A stretch of DNA of 64,000 nucleotides from Bordetella genomosp. 9 (GCF_002261425.1 NZ_NEVJ01000001.1:682001-746000); one strand, 5' to 3'. Counted from the stretch's first letter, positions 25,742 to 36,261 are shown. Numbers and translations are program-made. The notes: generated from the letters alone by a model not told the origin.

Positions 25742-27238
25742 ATGCCTACCGCGACCCTACCCATTGCCTTACCCGCCCAGGCGCGCCGCGTGTTGCGCGA
25801 CCGCTTCGGGGTTGCCGATCTGCGGCCAGGCCAGGCCGAAGTCATGGCCAGCGTGCTGCGCGGCAACCACACCATCGCCGTGATGCCCACCGGCAGCGGC
25901 AAATCCCTGTGCTACCAGGTTCCCGCGCTATGCAAGCCCGGCGTGACCGTGGTCGTGTCCCCGCTCATCGCCCTGATGAAGGACCAGGACGAAAAGCTGC
26001 GCGAGTTCGGCGTGGATGCGGCGGTCTTCAACAGCGCGACGCCCAGCGAGGAACAGGAGCGCTACCTGAAGAACGGCGGCAGCCGCAAGCAACCCATCGT
26101 GCTGGCGACCCCGGAGCGCCTGGCCGACGCGGGCTTCATGGATTGGCTGAAACGGCAGACCGTGCGGCTGTTCGTCGTCGACGAAGCCCACTGCATTTCG
26201 CAATGGGGCCACGACTTCCGGCCGGCCTTCCTGGATATACCGGCCGCAGTCCGCGCGGTCGGTTCGCCACCCGTCCTGGCCATGACCGCCACCGCGACCG
26301 ACGAAGTGATCCACGACATCGCCGCGACGCTGGACCTGACCGCTGCCTGCGTGGTCAAGGTGGGCGTTTACCGCGACAACCTGCACTACGCGGTACGCCA
26401 GGTCAGCGATGAGGGCCGCAAGCAGGACGCCGTGCTGGAACTGGTGAAGCAGGCGCGGGGTCCCGCCATCGTCTACAGCACGACCGTGAAAGAAGCGGAA
26501 GTGCTGCACCAGGTGCTGCGTGACGCCGGTATCGACGCCGCGCTGTATCACGGCCGGCTGGCCGCCAGGGCGCGGCACGAGGCGCAGGACGCCTTCATGT
26601 CGGGCGGCACCCCGGTGATGGTGGCGACGGACGCCTTCGGCATGGGCATCGACAAGCCCGACGTGCGGCTGGTCGTGCATGCGCAGTTGCCGGGCAGCCT
26701 GGATTCCTACTACCAGGAGTCCGGTCGCGGCGGACGCGATGGCCAACCCGCGTCATGCGTGCTGATACACGAGGAGAAGGACAAGCGCATCCAGCAGTTC
26801 TTCCTGGCCAATCGCTATCCCACCAAGGACCTGCTGCTGCGCGTGCTGCAGGTGCTTGAAGACGCGGACACTCCCTTGACGGAAGCCGCGCTGGCGGCGT
26901 CGCTGGGCAAGGTCGGGGTGCGCAAGCTGCGGGTGGGGTTGAAGCTGCTGGCCGACGCGGGACTGGTGGAAAGCGACGACCAGGATCGGGTGCGGCCGTG
27001 CGGCGTGGAGGACGCGCGCGAGCGCGCCGCGCTGGCTGCCGAAAAATACGAACAGCGCGCGGAACACGACAAGGCCATCCTGGCCTCGATGGTGCAGTAC
27101 GCGCGCAGCGGGCTTTGCCGCTGGCGCATGCTGCTGGAACACTTCGGCGACGTGCCCGACTGGGAGCGCTGCGGACACTGCGATAGCTGCGAACTGGCCC
27201 GCCAGGCCGAAGCGGACGCGCGGGCCGCGGCGGCCTAG
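25742..27238 (+). CDS. recQ: RecQ-family ATP-dependent DNA helicase, short form
   Basis: This 498-residue superfamily 2 helicase has the Q-motif region RFGVADLRPGQ, Walker A MPTGSGKS at 48-55, DEAH at 147-150, motif III AMTATAT and motif VI QESGRGGRDG. A RecQ zinc-binding module uses C459, C477, C480 and C483. The protein ends directly after this module, so the winged-helix and HRDC domains of standard RecQ (about 600 residues) are missing. That makes it a second, short RecQ paralogue type. It should unwind 3'-tailed duplexes in repair. The start at 25742 is the family-like Met; one nine codons earlier is in frame. Confidence 0.88.
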   Translation: MPTATLPIALPAQARRVLRDRFGVADLRPGQAEVMASVLRGNHTIAVMPTGSGKSLCYQVPALCKPGVTVVVSPLIALMKDQDEKLREFGVDAAVFNSATPSEEQERYLKNGGSRKQPIVLATPERLADAGFMDWLKRQTVRLFVVDEAHCISQWGHDFRPAFLDIPAAVRAVGSPPVLAMTATATDEVIHDIAATLDLTAACVVKVGVYRDNLHYAVRQVSDEGRKQDAVLELVKQARGPAIVYSTTVKEAEVLHQVLRDAGIDAALYHGRLAARARHEAQDAFMSGGTPVMVATDAFGMGIDKPDVRLVVHAQLPGSLDSYYQESGRGGRDGQPASCVLIHEEKDKRIQQFFLANRYPTKDLLLRVLQVLEDADTPLTEAALAASLGKVGVRKLRVGLKLLADAGLVESDDQDRVRPCGVEDARERAALAAEKYEQRAEHDKAILASMVQYARSGLCRWRMLLEHFGDVPDWERCGHCDSCELARQAEADARAAAA

Positions 27239-27245
27239 CTGGCGG

Positions 27246-28844
<1,599 letters not shown>

Positions 28845-28979
28845 GGGACGTCTCGCCGCGCCGGGTGGGCGCATGTTGCAGGATGATTGCGCGTCTTGTG
28901 CGCAAGCGCGGCGGGGCCGCGCCTGGTTAACGGCAAGCGGCCGGCAAACTTGAAGCGGGCGGCGAACTCGCCGCCCTGG

Positions 28980-29192
28980 TCACTTCCGCGGCTTGTCCTG
29001 CCCGCCTTGCGCTGCATCCCCTGGCGACAGGTCTTCCACCTGCCGGCGCGGATCCTCTCCCTTGAAGCCGCCATAGCTGCTCTGGCCGGGATCGGCGCTG
29101 CGGCTGCGGATGGTTTCGTCGGGCTTCTTTTCGTGGGCGCCCTCGCGGGCGGCGGGCAGGTCGGCGGGACGGGTCGTGGACGGCTTGTTCAT
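28980..29192 (-). CDS. Small hydrophilic protein of unknown function
   Basis: This 70-residue, highly charged, Pro/Gly-rich protein has no hydrophobic segment and reads as largely disordered (segments such as REGAHEKKPDETIRSRS and QSSYGGFKGEDPRR). The ATG at 29192 has GGAGG nine bases upstream; an alternative ATG two codons earlier sits too close to that box. I do not recognise a family. Its strong ribosome site and reading frame make it a credible gene, perhaps a stress-associated small protein. Confidence 0.6.
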   Translation of the reverse strand: MNKPSTTRPADLPAAREGAHEKKPDETIRSRSADPGQSSYGGFKGEDPRRQVEDLSPGDAAQGGQDKPRK

Positions 29193-29524
29193 GAGCATTT
29201 TCCTCCTGTGGGTGCCAGGCGCCCGGGTGCCGGGCCCGGCGTCCAGCGTGTCCAGCAAGGCCCATACCCTGGAGGCGAATTCGTTCAGCTGGGCGTCATA
29301 TCACGTTCAGCTTTTGGTTTGCTTTCGTTCAGCTCCCTGTTGCTTTTCCACCCTAGGTATATACGCGTATCGGCTGAAACCGACAGCCGACTGAAAGTCG
29401 GCCAGCCGAGAATCGCGTTCAGCATCCTGCAAGCCGCGCGATGCGCCCGCAAAAAAACCCAAGGGTGGAGGTAAGAGCACATGAAATTCCCAACATGCAT
29501 GGTGGGGCCGGGAGGGCGGCGACC
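29193..29524. promoter_or_regulatory. 332-base regulatory region with repeated CGTTCAGCT boxes
   Basis: This gap lies between the small protein gene and tctB. It holds three exact copies of CGTTCAGCT at 29282, 29304 and 29326, spaced 22 bases start to start, and a near copy CGTTCAGCA at 29416. It also holds ATACGCGTAT (29361-29370, perfect palindrome) and GCCGACT-GAA-AGTCGGC (29386-29402). The regular spacing places the boxes on one face of the helix, as for OmpR-type response regulators. It probably controls tctBA; no regulator gene is adjacent. Confidence 0.55.
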
Positions 29525-29953
29525 ATGAACATGAACAATCGCAACTTCGTCAGGGGGTTGTTCCTGATCGTCTTCGCCCTGGTATTCGGCGGCGTCGCGT
29601 CGACCTATCCCCTGGGCAACATGGCGCGTTTCGGTCCCGGCCTGTTTCCCCTGCTGGTCTGCGGCTGCCTGCTGCTGGTGGGCGTCATCACCGTGATCCG
29701 GGCGTATTTCGTGGAGCCGGTTCCCCTGAACTACAGCTTCCGCAACGTCGCCATCGTCATGGCCAGCCTGGTCGGTTTCGTGCTGGTGTCGAACTACCTG
29801 AACATGCTGCTCGGCATCGTGTTCCTGGTGTTCAGCTCGACGCTGGCCGGGACATCCTATTCCGTGGCGCGCAACGTCAAGATATCCGTCGGCCTGATCG
29901 CGGTGGCGTGCGCCTTCAAATTCCTGCTGGGCTTGAACCTGCCACTCCTATGA
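29525..29953 (+). CDS. tctB: Tripartite tricarboxylate transporter small subunit TctB
   Basis: This 142-residue membrane protein has four hydrophobic helices and the TctB-family features GNMARFGPGLFPLLVCG and a C-terminal FKFLLGLNLPLL. GGGAGG precedes the start at 29525. The stop overlaps the tctA start (ATGA). It is the small subunit of a TTT permease; the matching receptor gene tctC is not adjacent, so one of the Bug proteins in the window or elsewhere must serve it. Confidence 0.88.
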   Translation: MNMNNRNFVRGLFLIVFALVFGGVASTYPLGNMARFGPGLFPLLVCGCLLLVGVITVIRAYFVEPVPLNYSFRNVAIVMASLVGFVLVSNYLNMLLGIVFLVFSSTLAGTSYSVARNVKISVGLIAVACAFKFLLGLNLPLL

Positions 29954-31479
29954 TCGAAATCCTGCACAACCTCTCGTTCGGCTTCGAACAGGCGCTGACA
30001 CTGGAAAACCTGATGTACTGCGCCCTGGGATGCACGGTCGGCACGCTGATCGGCCTGCTGCCCGGCCTGGGACCGCTGTCCACCATCAGCCTGTTGCTGC
30101 CCATCACCTACTCCATCCCCGCCGGCGGCGCGCTCATCATGCTGGCGGGCATCTACTACGGCGCGCAGTACGGCGATAGTGTCAGTGCCATCACCATGAA
30201 GATCCCGCATGCCAGCAGTATCGTGGCGTGCATAGACGGCTACCAGATGAACCTCAAGGGCAAGACAGGCCTGGCGCTGTTCACGGCCGGCTTGTCCAGC
30301 TTCATCGGGGGCACGGTCGCCATCGTCGTGCTGTCGACCATGGCGCCCGCGCTGGGCGAAGTCGGCATGCTGTTCGGGCCGGCCGATTACTGCGCGCTGA
30401 TGCTGCTGGGCTTCTTCTGCGTCAGCTTCGTCAGCAGCGGCAGCCTCTTGAACGGCTTGGCCATGGCCATGATAGGCATCCTGCTGGGCGTGATCGGCAC
30501 CGACGTCAACAGCGGCATGGCGCGCTACACCATGGACCTGATCTTCCTGCAGGATGGCGTGGGGCTCATAAGCATCGCGCTGGGCTGCTTCGGCATTGCC
30601 GAGATCGTCAAGAACCTGGACGCGCGCAATACGCTGACGCCCTTCAACGGCAAGATCAAGCTGCTGCCGAACTGGACCGAGTTCAAACGCATCATTCCGA
30701 GCGCCTTGCGCGGCAGCGTCATCGGTTCGGTGCTGGGCATCCTGCCCGGCGGCGGCCCGACGATCGCGCAGTTCGCCGCCTATGCCGCCGACAAGCGCTT
30801 CAGCAAGTACCGCGACGAAATCGGGCAGGGCGCCATCGAAGGCGTGGCGGGGCAGGCAGCGGCCGACGAAGCCGCGGCACGTACCAGCTTCATTCCCCTG
30901 ATGGCGATCGGCATTCCGGAAAACGCCGTGATGGCGCTGATGCTGGCGGCCTTCATCGTCAAGGGCGTGCAGCCGGGACCCAACATGATCGCCAATCACC
31001 CGGACCTTTTCTGGGGCCTGGTGGCCAGCATGTGGATCGGCAACTGCTTCCTGCTGATCCTGAACGTCCCGCTGGTGCGTTATTGGCTGTCGGTGTTCAA
31101 GATCCCGTACACGGTGCTGTTCCCCGCCATCCTGTTCTTCTGCTGCGTCGGAACGTTCAGCATCAATAACAGCCTGGACGATATTTACATCACCGCCGTG
31201 TTCGGCTTCATCGGCTACCTGTTCATGCGCCTGGGCATGGAAGCGGCGCCGCTGATGCTGGGCTTCATCCTGGGACCGATGCTGGAAGAGAACTTCCGCC
31301 GCGCGATGCTGCTCAGCCGTGGCGACTTCGGCACCTTCGTGTCGCGGCCCATCAGCGGCACGCTGTTTGCAGTCATCGGCGTCATCGTGGCGTGGCAGGC
31401 GTACGCCTTCTTCCGCAAGAACCGGCAGCGCAAGGCCGACGCCCTGGCCACCGCGCAACCTGTCGCGCAGGTGGATTGA
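29950..31479 (+). CDS. tctA: Tripartite tricarboxylate transporter large subunit TctA
   Basis: This 509-residue permease has about 12 helices and the two TctA signatures: GLLPGLGPLSTISLLLP near 40-56, and its second-repeat counterpart GILPGGGPTIAQFAAY. The start at 29950 overlaps the tctB stop by four bases. With TctB it forms a proton- or sodium-coupled importer for a carboxylate delivered by a Bug receptor. A strong terminator follows. Confidence 0.93.
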   Translation: MIEILHNLSFGFEQALTLENLMYCALGCTVGTLIGLLPGLGPLSTISLLLPITYSIPAGGALIMLAGIYYGAQYGDSVSAITMKIPHASSIVACIDGYQMNLKGKTGLALFTAGLSSFIGGTVAIVVLSTMAPALGEVGMLFGPADYCALMLLGFFCVSFVSSGSLLNGLAMAMIGILLGVIGTDVNSGMARYTMDLIFLQDGVGLISIALGCFGIAEIVKNLDARNTLTPFNGKIKLLPNWTEFKRIIPSALRGSVIGSVLGILPGGGPTIAQFAAYAADKRFSKYRDEIGQGAIEGVAGQAAADEAAARTSFIPLMAIGIPENAVMALMLAAFIVKGVQPGPNMIANHPDLFWGLVASMWIGNCFLLILNVPLVRYWLSVFKIPYTVLFPAILFFCCVGTFSINNSLDDIYITAVFGFIGYLFMRLGMEAAPLMLGFILGPMLEENFRRAMLLSRGDFGTFVSRPISGTLFAVIGVIVAWQAYAFFRKNRQRKADALATAQPVAQVD

Positions 31480-31537
31480 ACCCACGAAGAACTCGACCGG
31501 GTATGTGCCGCCGCCGGCCTCACTGGCCGGCCTCCTG

Positions 31538-31567
31538 AATGCCCTCCCTTCCGGGAGGGCATTTTTT
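31538..31567 (+). terminator. Intrinsic terminator after tctBA
   Basis: AATGCCCTCCC and its exact complement form an 11-base stem with a TTCC loop, followed by a run of seven T. This is a textbook rho-independent terminator for plus-strand transcripts. The T-run overlaps the stop codon of the convergent TDT-family gene (31567-31569). Confidence 0.92.
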
Positions 31568-32595
31568 TAACTGTCGCCGCGTGCGGGCGTGGCGGCCGCG
31601 GGTTCCGCCGCTTGTACCGGCGCGGGCGCGACGGGGGGTAGCAGCCTGCCCTGCGCCCATAGCTTCAGCGTGCCGGCGGTGACAGCCAGCACCACCACAT
31701 TGGCCAGCACGAACAGCACGGGCGCCAGCGTCGCGAAGGCGCCGGTCCGCTCGACGATCGACAGGCGTACGGTGGCGCCGGCCAGCGCGGTGGCGCCGAA
31801 GGTGAAGGCCCAGTACGCGGGCGAGAATGGTTGCTCGCCTATCCAGCGTGCCATGCGCGTCAGCAGAAGCGCCTGCAATAGGGCGTAGCCGATCAACATA
31901 TGGGCGAACAGGTCGGGCTGGCCTCCGCCCACCGACAGGTAGCACACCGCGCCGACGGCGGGCGGGGCGAGCTGGATGCCCAGCGTCGGCCGCAGCGCGG
32001 GCGCCAGCGGCGCCGCGGTGTAAAGCCTGTGCAGCAGCACCGATTCGATCGCCAGCCAGGCGAAAAACGCCGCGCCGAAGGCCATCTGCCCCCACTCGCG
32101 CCAGCCGAGCGCAGCGGATACGGTGCCCGTCACGAATCCGCCCGCTACCAGGGGCAGATACAGTACCGGCGTGGTGGCGGCGTGATCGCGCCCGCCGCGC
32201 CAGAGCAGGCCCGTGCGCCATACGCCGAAGGCGAACGTCGCCACCACGCCGAGCATGAACAGGAGGATCGCGGCGGGCCGCGAATACGGCAACGCGCCCT
32301 GGGCCACCAGCATCGTCGCCACGCCCGCCAGGCCGATGAAGCAGCACTGGACCGCATGCTCCGCCTCGGCCCGCGCGACCGCCGGCGCGGCGATCCACTT
32401 CAGTCCGTACAGGATCGTGATGGCCAGCCAGGACAGGAAGGCGAGGGCGTAGAGCGCTTCGCCCACCGCCGCCGGCAGCGACCAGGCCGCGTGCGCCGCC
32501 CGCCAGTTGCCGGCCAGTCCAGCCAGGCCCAGCACGATCGCGAAGAAGGACGGGGGAACCAGCGGCAAGCCGCGCGATGTCGATGCCTTGCTCAT
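31567..32595 (-). CDS. TDT-family (TehA/SLAC1-like) membrane channel/transporter
   Basis: This 342-residue membrane protein has about ten hydrophobic helices in the arrangement of the tellurite-resistance/dicarboxylate transporter family. The N-terminal PPSFFAIVLGLAGLAGNWR is the family's first helix, with the Phe residues that line TehA-like pores. The C-terminus is an Ala/Pro-rich cytoplasmic tail. Anions or C4-dicarboxylates are typical substrates; the actual one cannot be told. It is monocistronic, with little space to the next gene upstream. Confidence 0.85.
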   Translation of the reverse strand: MSKASTSRGLPLVPPSFFAIVLGLAGLAGNWRAAHAAWSLPAAVGEALYALAFLSWLAITILYGLKWIAAPAVARAEAEHAVQCCFIGLAGVATMLVAQGALPYSRPAAILLFMLGVVATFAFGVWRTGLLWRGGRDHAATTPVLYLPLVAGGFVTGTVSAALGWREWGQMAFGAAFFAWLAIESVLLHRLYTAAPLAPALRPTLGIQLAPPAVGAVCYLSVGGGQPDLFAHMLIGYALLQALLLTRMARWIGEQPFSPAYWAFTFGATALAGATVRLSIVERTGAFATLAPVLFVLANVVVLAVTAGTLKLWAQGRLLPPVAPAPVQAAEPAAATPARGDS

Positions 32596-32692
32596 TTCCC
32601 GTCCTTCGTTGTGCCGTCCCTGTGGACGCCCGTGGGTGAGTGTAGATGCAAAATGTAGGTTTGGAACGGGCGCTCGGCCGCGGCGTTTCCGC

Positions 32693-32848
32693 TTACCTGG
32701 CGTAGGCCTGCGCGACCTGGCCGACCAGCGTGGCCCATGGCATGTCGAGCGCGGCGTACACCGCGCCGGCTTCGGGCCGCCCGTTGTCCTTCAGGATTTC
32801 AACCATCAAGGTCGCGTAGTCGGAGACGATCACGCCCGCCTGCTGCAT
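32693..32848 (-). CDS. Possible 51-residue small protein or gene remnant
   Basis: An open frame of 51 codons lies 21 bases downstream of the Bug receptor stop on the same strand. It has segments such as VSDYATLMVEILKDNG and a soluble, globular-looking composition. In frame upstream it is closed by the Bug stop codon region. No good Shine-Dalgarno is visible, and I do not recognise the sequence. It could be a short gene or the 3' end of an older gene whose front was lost. Confidence 0.3.
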   Translation of the reverse strand: MQQAGVIVSDYATLMVEILKDNGRPEAGAVYAALDMPWATLVGQVAQAYAR

Positions 32849-32869
32849 GCTCAGGCTGCCGATGCGCCG

Positions 32870-33883
32870 TTATTGCGGACTTAGCTTCATCGTCGCGGCC
32901 AGGCGCTGGTTGCGGGCGAGCTCGTCCTGGTAGAAGGTGTCCGCCTGTGCCAATGACATGGGCGTCATCGGGCGGTTGCCGGTATCCACGGACCACTTCT
33001 GGTACTTCTCGCCATTCACCACGGACGAGATCGCCGCGTGCAGTTTCTCGACCACGGGCTGCGGCGTCTTGCTGTTCACGAATACGCCGGGCCAGACCTT
33101 GTAGTCGAAGTTCTTCAGCACTTTGCTCTCGCCGGCCGCGGGTACGTCGGGAAGCAGGTCGTTGCGTGTGAGGGTCGCCATGCCGACCGCCTTCAGCCGG
33201 CCGCTGCGTATCATGTCCAGCACCGATGAGACCAGGGGTATGAACGCGTAGTCCAGGCCCTTGCCGATCAAGTCCTGCACGATGGGTGAAATTCCCTTGT
33301 AGGGAACGTCCAGCGACTGGACGCCGGCCTGCGCGCGGAAGTCGGCCGCGGCAAGGTGGGGCGTGGATCCTATCCCCCAGTTGCCAAACGAGTATTCGGG
33401 GGCGCCCGCGCCCTTCATGCGGTCTATCAATGCATCGATGCTGGCGGGAGCGTCATCCCGCGCCGTCACCAGCACGAAATCGGAAAAGATCAGCGGATGG
33501 ATCAGGCGCAGTTCGTCCGGCTTGTATTTCGCCGAGGCGGATACGATGGGATTCATCACGGCATCATTGCCGGTCAGCACTACCAGATAGTGGCCGTCCG
33601 CCGGCTGCCGCAGGTACGTCAGCGCGGCGACACTGCCGCCCGCGCCGCCCTGGTTTTCGATGACCACCGGTTTTCCCAGCACTTGCTGCAATTGGGCCGA
33701 CAACTGCCGGGCTGCCACGTCGGCGCCTCCGCCCGGCGGATACCCGACCTTGATGACCACATTCTGCGTCGGGAAGGTATCGGCCGTCGCGTTGGCCGTG
33801 GCCATGCACGCCCAGGCGAACAGGGCTGCCCGCCCGAGGCGGACCAGAAAGTGCGCAAGCATCGTCGTTGCGGTACGGGGCAT
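32870..33883 (-). CDS. Bug/TctC-family periplasmic solute receptor
   Basis: This 337-residue receptor has a signal peptide ending near residue 34 (NATA-DTFPTQ), signature VGYPPGGGADVAARQL, and the variant ENQGGAGGSVA in place of ENKPGAGG, suggesting an altered ligand pocket. AGGAGA lies five bases before the ATG at 33883. It follows the tautomerase and hydrolase genes on the same strand and probably shares their transcript. Confidence 0.9.
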   Translation of the reverse strand: MPRTATTMLAHFLVRLGRAALFAWACMATANATADTFPTQNVVIKVGYPPGGGADVAARQLSAQLQQVLGKPVVIENQGGAGGSVAALTYLRQPADGHYLVVLTGNDAVMNPIVSASAKYKPDELRLIHPLIFSDFVLVTARDDAPASIDALIDRMKGAGAPEYSFGNWGIGSTPHLAAADFRAQAGVQSLDVPYKGISPIVQDLIGKGLDYAFIPLVSSVLDMIRSGRLKAVGMATLTRNDLLPDVPAAGESKVLKNFDYKVWPGVFVNSKTPQPVVEKLHAAISSVVNGEKYQKWSVDTGNRPMTPMSLAQADTFYQDELARNQRLAATMKLSPQ

Positions 33884-33960
33884 GGAAGTCTCCTGATATT
33901 GTCGTTTTGATGTGGTCGGGGGACGCGTCGGCGGCCGCCGGCGGTTCCGTCAGCGCCGCG

Positions 33961-34362
33961 TCACCACTTGGGGTCGATCTCGGCCAGTTGCGCGATGCCC
34001 CGGCCGAAGGAAAAATTCTCGTTGGGCACCGGCACGAAGGCGATGAAGACGTCGTCGGGCGACACCGCGGCATCCGCTTCCAGCAGGCGTGTCATGGCCG
34101 CCATCAGCTTGCGCTTGTCGGAGATCGGTCGGTGCGCGCCGATCAGGACCTCGATGATCATGGCGCCTTCCGTTCGCGCCATATCCATGAAGGTGGGATG
34201 GATGAACAGTTCGTCGTCGCCGTGTTCGGAGATCACGATGAAGCGGTCGCCTTCGGGTATGCCCAGGCCTTGGACCAGCGACTGGTTCAGCGCGTTGCCG
34301 ATCGCCATCTTGCGGTCGCGGGTATAGCGCCCCTTGGGGACATGCGCGTGGAATACGGGCAT
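33961..34362 (-). CDS. Tautomerase-superfamily protein
   Basis: This 133-residue protein has a Pro directly after the initiator Met (MPVFHAHVPKGRY), the catalytic N-terminal proline of the tautomerase/MIF superfamily. The length and the C-terminal segment SPDDVFIAFVPVPNENFSFGRG fit the longer Tautomerase_2-type branch (duplicated beta-alpha-beta unit), not the 60-residue 4-OT. It would interconvert enol and keto forms of a small acid. It lies 45 bases after the hydrolase and 77 before the Bug receptor. Confidence 0.85.
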   Translation of the reverse strand: MPVFHAHVPKGRYTRDRKMAIGNALNQSLVQGLGIPEGDRFIVISEHGDDELFIHPTFMDMARTEGAMIIEVLIGAHRPISDKRKLMAAMTRLLEADAAVSPDDVFIAFVPVPNENFSFGRGIAQLAEIDPKW

Positions 34363-34407
34363 GGAAAAACCTCCGGTATGTGCGCCAGGGTCCGCCTGGC
34401 ATCGGCG

Positions 34408-35313
34408 CTAGCGGCCCGCCAGGTGCTCGACGAACCATTCCACGGCCGCGCCGCTGGATAGCGAGAAATACGTGTCGTAAGGATCGAAATGGCCGCCAGG
34501 CAACAGCACCAGGCGTTTCGGCTGGAGCGCCTGCTCGTAGGCCTGCAGCTCCAGGTCGGTCATGGTCAGGCGATCGTCCTGGGCGATGATCATCATCAGC
34601 GGGGTAGGGGACACCCGGCCCGCCCACAGGCCGGGCTCGTACATCCGCGCCGCGTAGGTGGAGCGCAGCGTCACGGTGTTGGACCAGCGCGCGCCGCCCA
34701 GTTCGCGAGAGTAGAAAGCCACGGCATCCGGCGAACGGTAGGCCGCCGGCCGCGCGGGATCGGCGTCGACGATGGCCTGATAACGGGGCGCTTCGCCGCG
34801 ATGCTGCGCCCGCAGGTCATCGGTCAGGGTCTCCACGAAGGCCGGTGCGACGTCGGGGGACACGCGCCGCCGTCCCTGCTCGAAACCACTGATGGTGGGC
34901 ACCTGGGAAACCACGCAGCGCACCCGCCGGTCCGTCGCGCCCAACACCAATGCGTGGCCGCCGCTGTAGCTGGTACCCCAGATGCCCAGGCGCTGCCCAT
35001 CCACCTCCGGACGTCTTTCCAGCCAGGACAGCGCGCGTCGCCAATCGGCGATCTGCAGCCAGGGATCGATGTCGTGCCGCGGCTCGCCGTCGCTCGCCCC
35101 GAAACCGTGATGGTCGTGCACCAGCACCGCGAAGCCGGCGCGCGCGAAGGCCTGCGCATAAGGCTCCAGGCCGTGTTCCCTGACCGCCGCATAGCCGTGG
35201 CACATGGATATCGCGGGAAGCCGCGCTTCCCCCGTGCCATCGGGCAGGAAGTACCAGCCGCGCAGCGTCGCGCCGGATTCTCCGGTGAACTCGATTTCCT
35301 GTCTGGTCGGCAT
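34408..35313 (-). CDS. Alpha/beta hydrolase (dienelactone-hydrolase/acyl-esterase like)
   Basis: This 301-residue serine hydrolase has nucleophile S117 in GTSYSGGH, acid D246 or D247 in IIAQDDRL and His H275 in LPGGHFDPY. The oxyanion region is MCHGYAAV near 37. The start at 35313 gives the family N-terminus; a longer frame would run across the divergent operator. It resembles the X-Pro dipeptidyl-peptidase/cocaine-esterase-like and DLH groups. It is first in a run with the tautomerase and Bug receptor and is preceded by a MarR-type site. Confidence 0.85.
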   Translation of the reverse strand: MPTRQEIEFTGESGATLRGWYFLPDGTGEARLPAISMCHGYAAVREHGLEPYAQAFARAGFAVLVHDHHGFGASDGEPRHDIDPWLQIADWRRALSWLERRPEVDGQRLGIWGTSYSGGHALVLGATDRRVRCVVSQVPTISGFEQGRRRVSPDVAPAFVETLTDDLRAQHRGEAPRYQAIVDADPARPAAYRSPDAVAFYSRELGGARWSNTVTLRSTYAARMYEPGLWAGRVSPTPLMMIIAQDDRLTMTDLELQAYEQALQPKRLVLLPGGHFDPYDTYFSLSSGAAVEWFVEHLAGR

Positions 35314-35334
35314 GTCGTACCCGCGTCGTGGACA

Positions 35335-35360
35335 ATATGAGTATATGCGCATAATATTCA
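35335..35360. promoter_or_regulatory. MarR-type operator, divergent hydrolase promoters
   Basis: GAGTATATGCGCATA (35339-35353) matches 14 of 15 positions of the core of the site at 36797-36826 and contains the perfect palindrome TATGCGCATA. It sits midway in the 94-base gap between two divergent hydrolase genes. The AT-rich sequence around it contrasts with the GC-rich surroundings. Confidence 0.6.
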
Positions 35361-35407
35361 TGTCACTGGGGGGATGACAAGCCCTTTCGATAAAACGGAG
35401 CCGAGAC

Positions 35408-36211
35408 ATGAGCACCCACGTCGATCACGCGTCGCCGCGATCGCAGCCCGCCTCCCTGGCGGCATACCCGATACGCACGGTGATATTCATTCATGGATTC
35501 CTGGATAGCGGGGCGTCGTGGCAGCCGCTTGTGCATGCCTTGGCCCCCTATGGCCTGGCGTGCCTGGCGCCGGACCTGCGCGGGGCGGGAGACCGCGCAG
35601 ATCAGGACGGGCCGTATACGCTGGCGCAGGCGGTGGACGATGTGCTTGACCGCCTGCGCGAACCTGCCGCGGCAGGCGGGGTGGCGCTGGTCGGCCACAG
35701 CATGGGCGCGCAGATCGCGGAACTGGCGGCCATGCGGGCGCCGGCGTCCGTCTCGGCGCTGGCCCTGATCACGCCGACGCCCTTGGAAGGGAATGCGTTG
35801 CCGGACGAGGTGCGCGCCATGCTGCGCGAATCGGGCGGGGACGTCGCCGCCCAGCGTGGTATCAGGAAGGCCTTCTCGCGGAATCTTCCCGATGCGCTTG
35901 TGGACGCCAGCCTGGACCCTCGACGCATGATGGGCGCAGCGGCGGTACGCGGCTATTACGACGCTTTCACCGGTGGCGATCGCGCGGGCGAGCGGCCCGG
36001 GCAGTATCCGGGTCCTACCCTGATCCTGGGCGCCGTGGAAGATCCGGTGATTCCATCCGCAATGGTGGAGCGCATACGTTCCACGCGGCATCCGCGCGCC
36101 GAGCTCGCCTTCATCGACGGCAGCGGCCATTGGCCCCAACTGGAGCAGCCGGCGAGCACCGCCGCGCATCTGGCGCGGTTCCTGCAGCTGGGTGCAGCGG
36201 CTGGAAAATAG
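35408..36211 (+). CDS. Alpha/beta hydrolase
   Basis: This 267-residue alpha/beta hydrolase has the oxyanion HG at 29-30 (FIHGFLDSG), nucleophile S98 in VGHSMG, a late acid in GAVEDPVIP and the catalytic His in DGSGHWPQLEQP. It is typical of lactonases and ester hydrolases of the 3-oxoadipate enol-lactonase kind. It is followed 50 bases later by the MarR gene and shares the operator upstream with the divergent hydrolase. Confidence 0.88.
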   Translation: MSTHVDHASPRSQPASLAAYPIRTVIFIHGFLDSGASWQPLVHALAPYGLACLAPDLRGAGDRADQDGPYTLAQAVDDVLDRLREPAAAGGVALVGHSMGAQIAELAAMRAPASVSALALITPTPLEGNALPDEVRAMLRESGGDVAAQRGIRKAFSRNLPDALVDASLDPRRMMGAAAVRGYYDAFTGGDRAGERPGQYPGPTLILGAVEDPVIPSAMVERIRSTRHPRAELAFIDGSGHWPQLEQPASTAAHLARFLQLGAAAGK

Positions 36212-36216
36212 GAGTA

Positions 36217-36231
36217 GATGAGCGTATATTC
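36217..36231. promoter_or_regulatory. MarR-type operator upstream of marR-family gene
   Basis: On the minus strand this reads GAATATACGCTCATC, 12 of 15 positions identical to the core of the site at 36797-36826. It begins six bases after the hydrolase stop and ends 30 bases before the MarR start, as expected for autoregulation. Confidence 0.5.
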
Positions 36232-36261
36232 CAGGCATGCCACGACACGAAGGAGCAAGGC

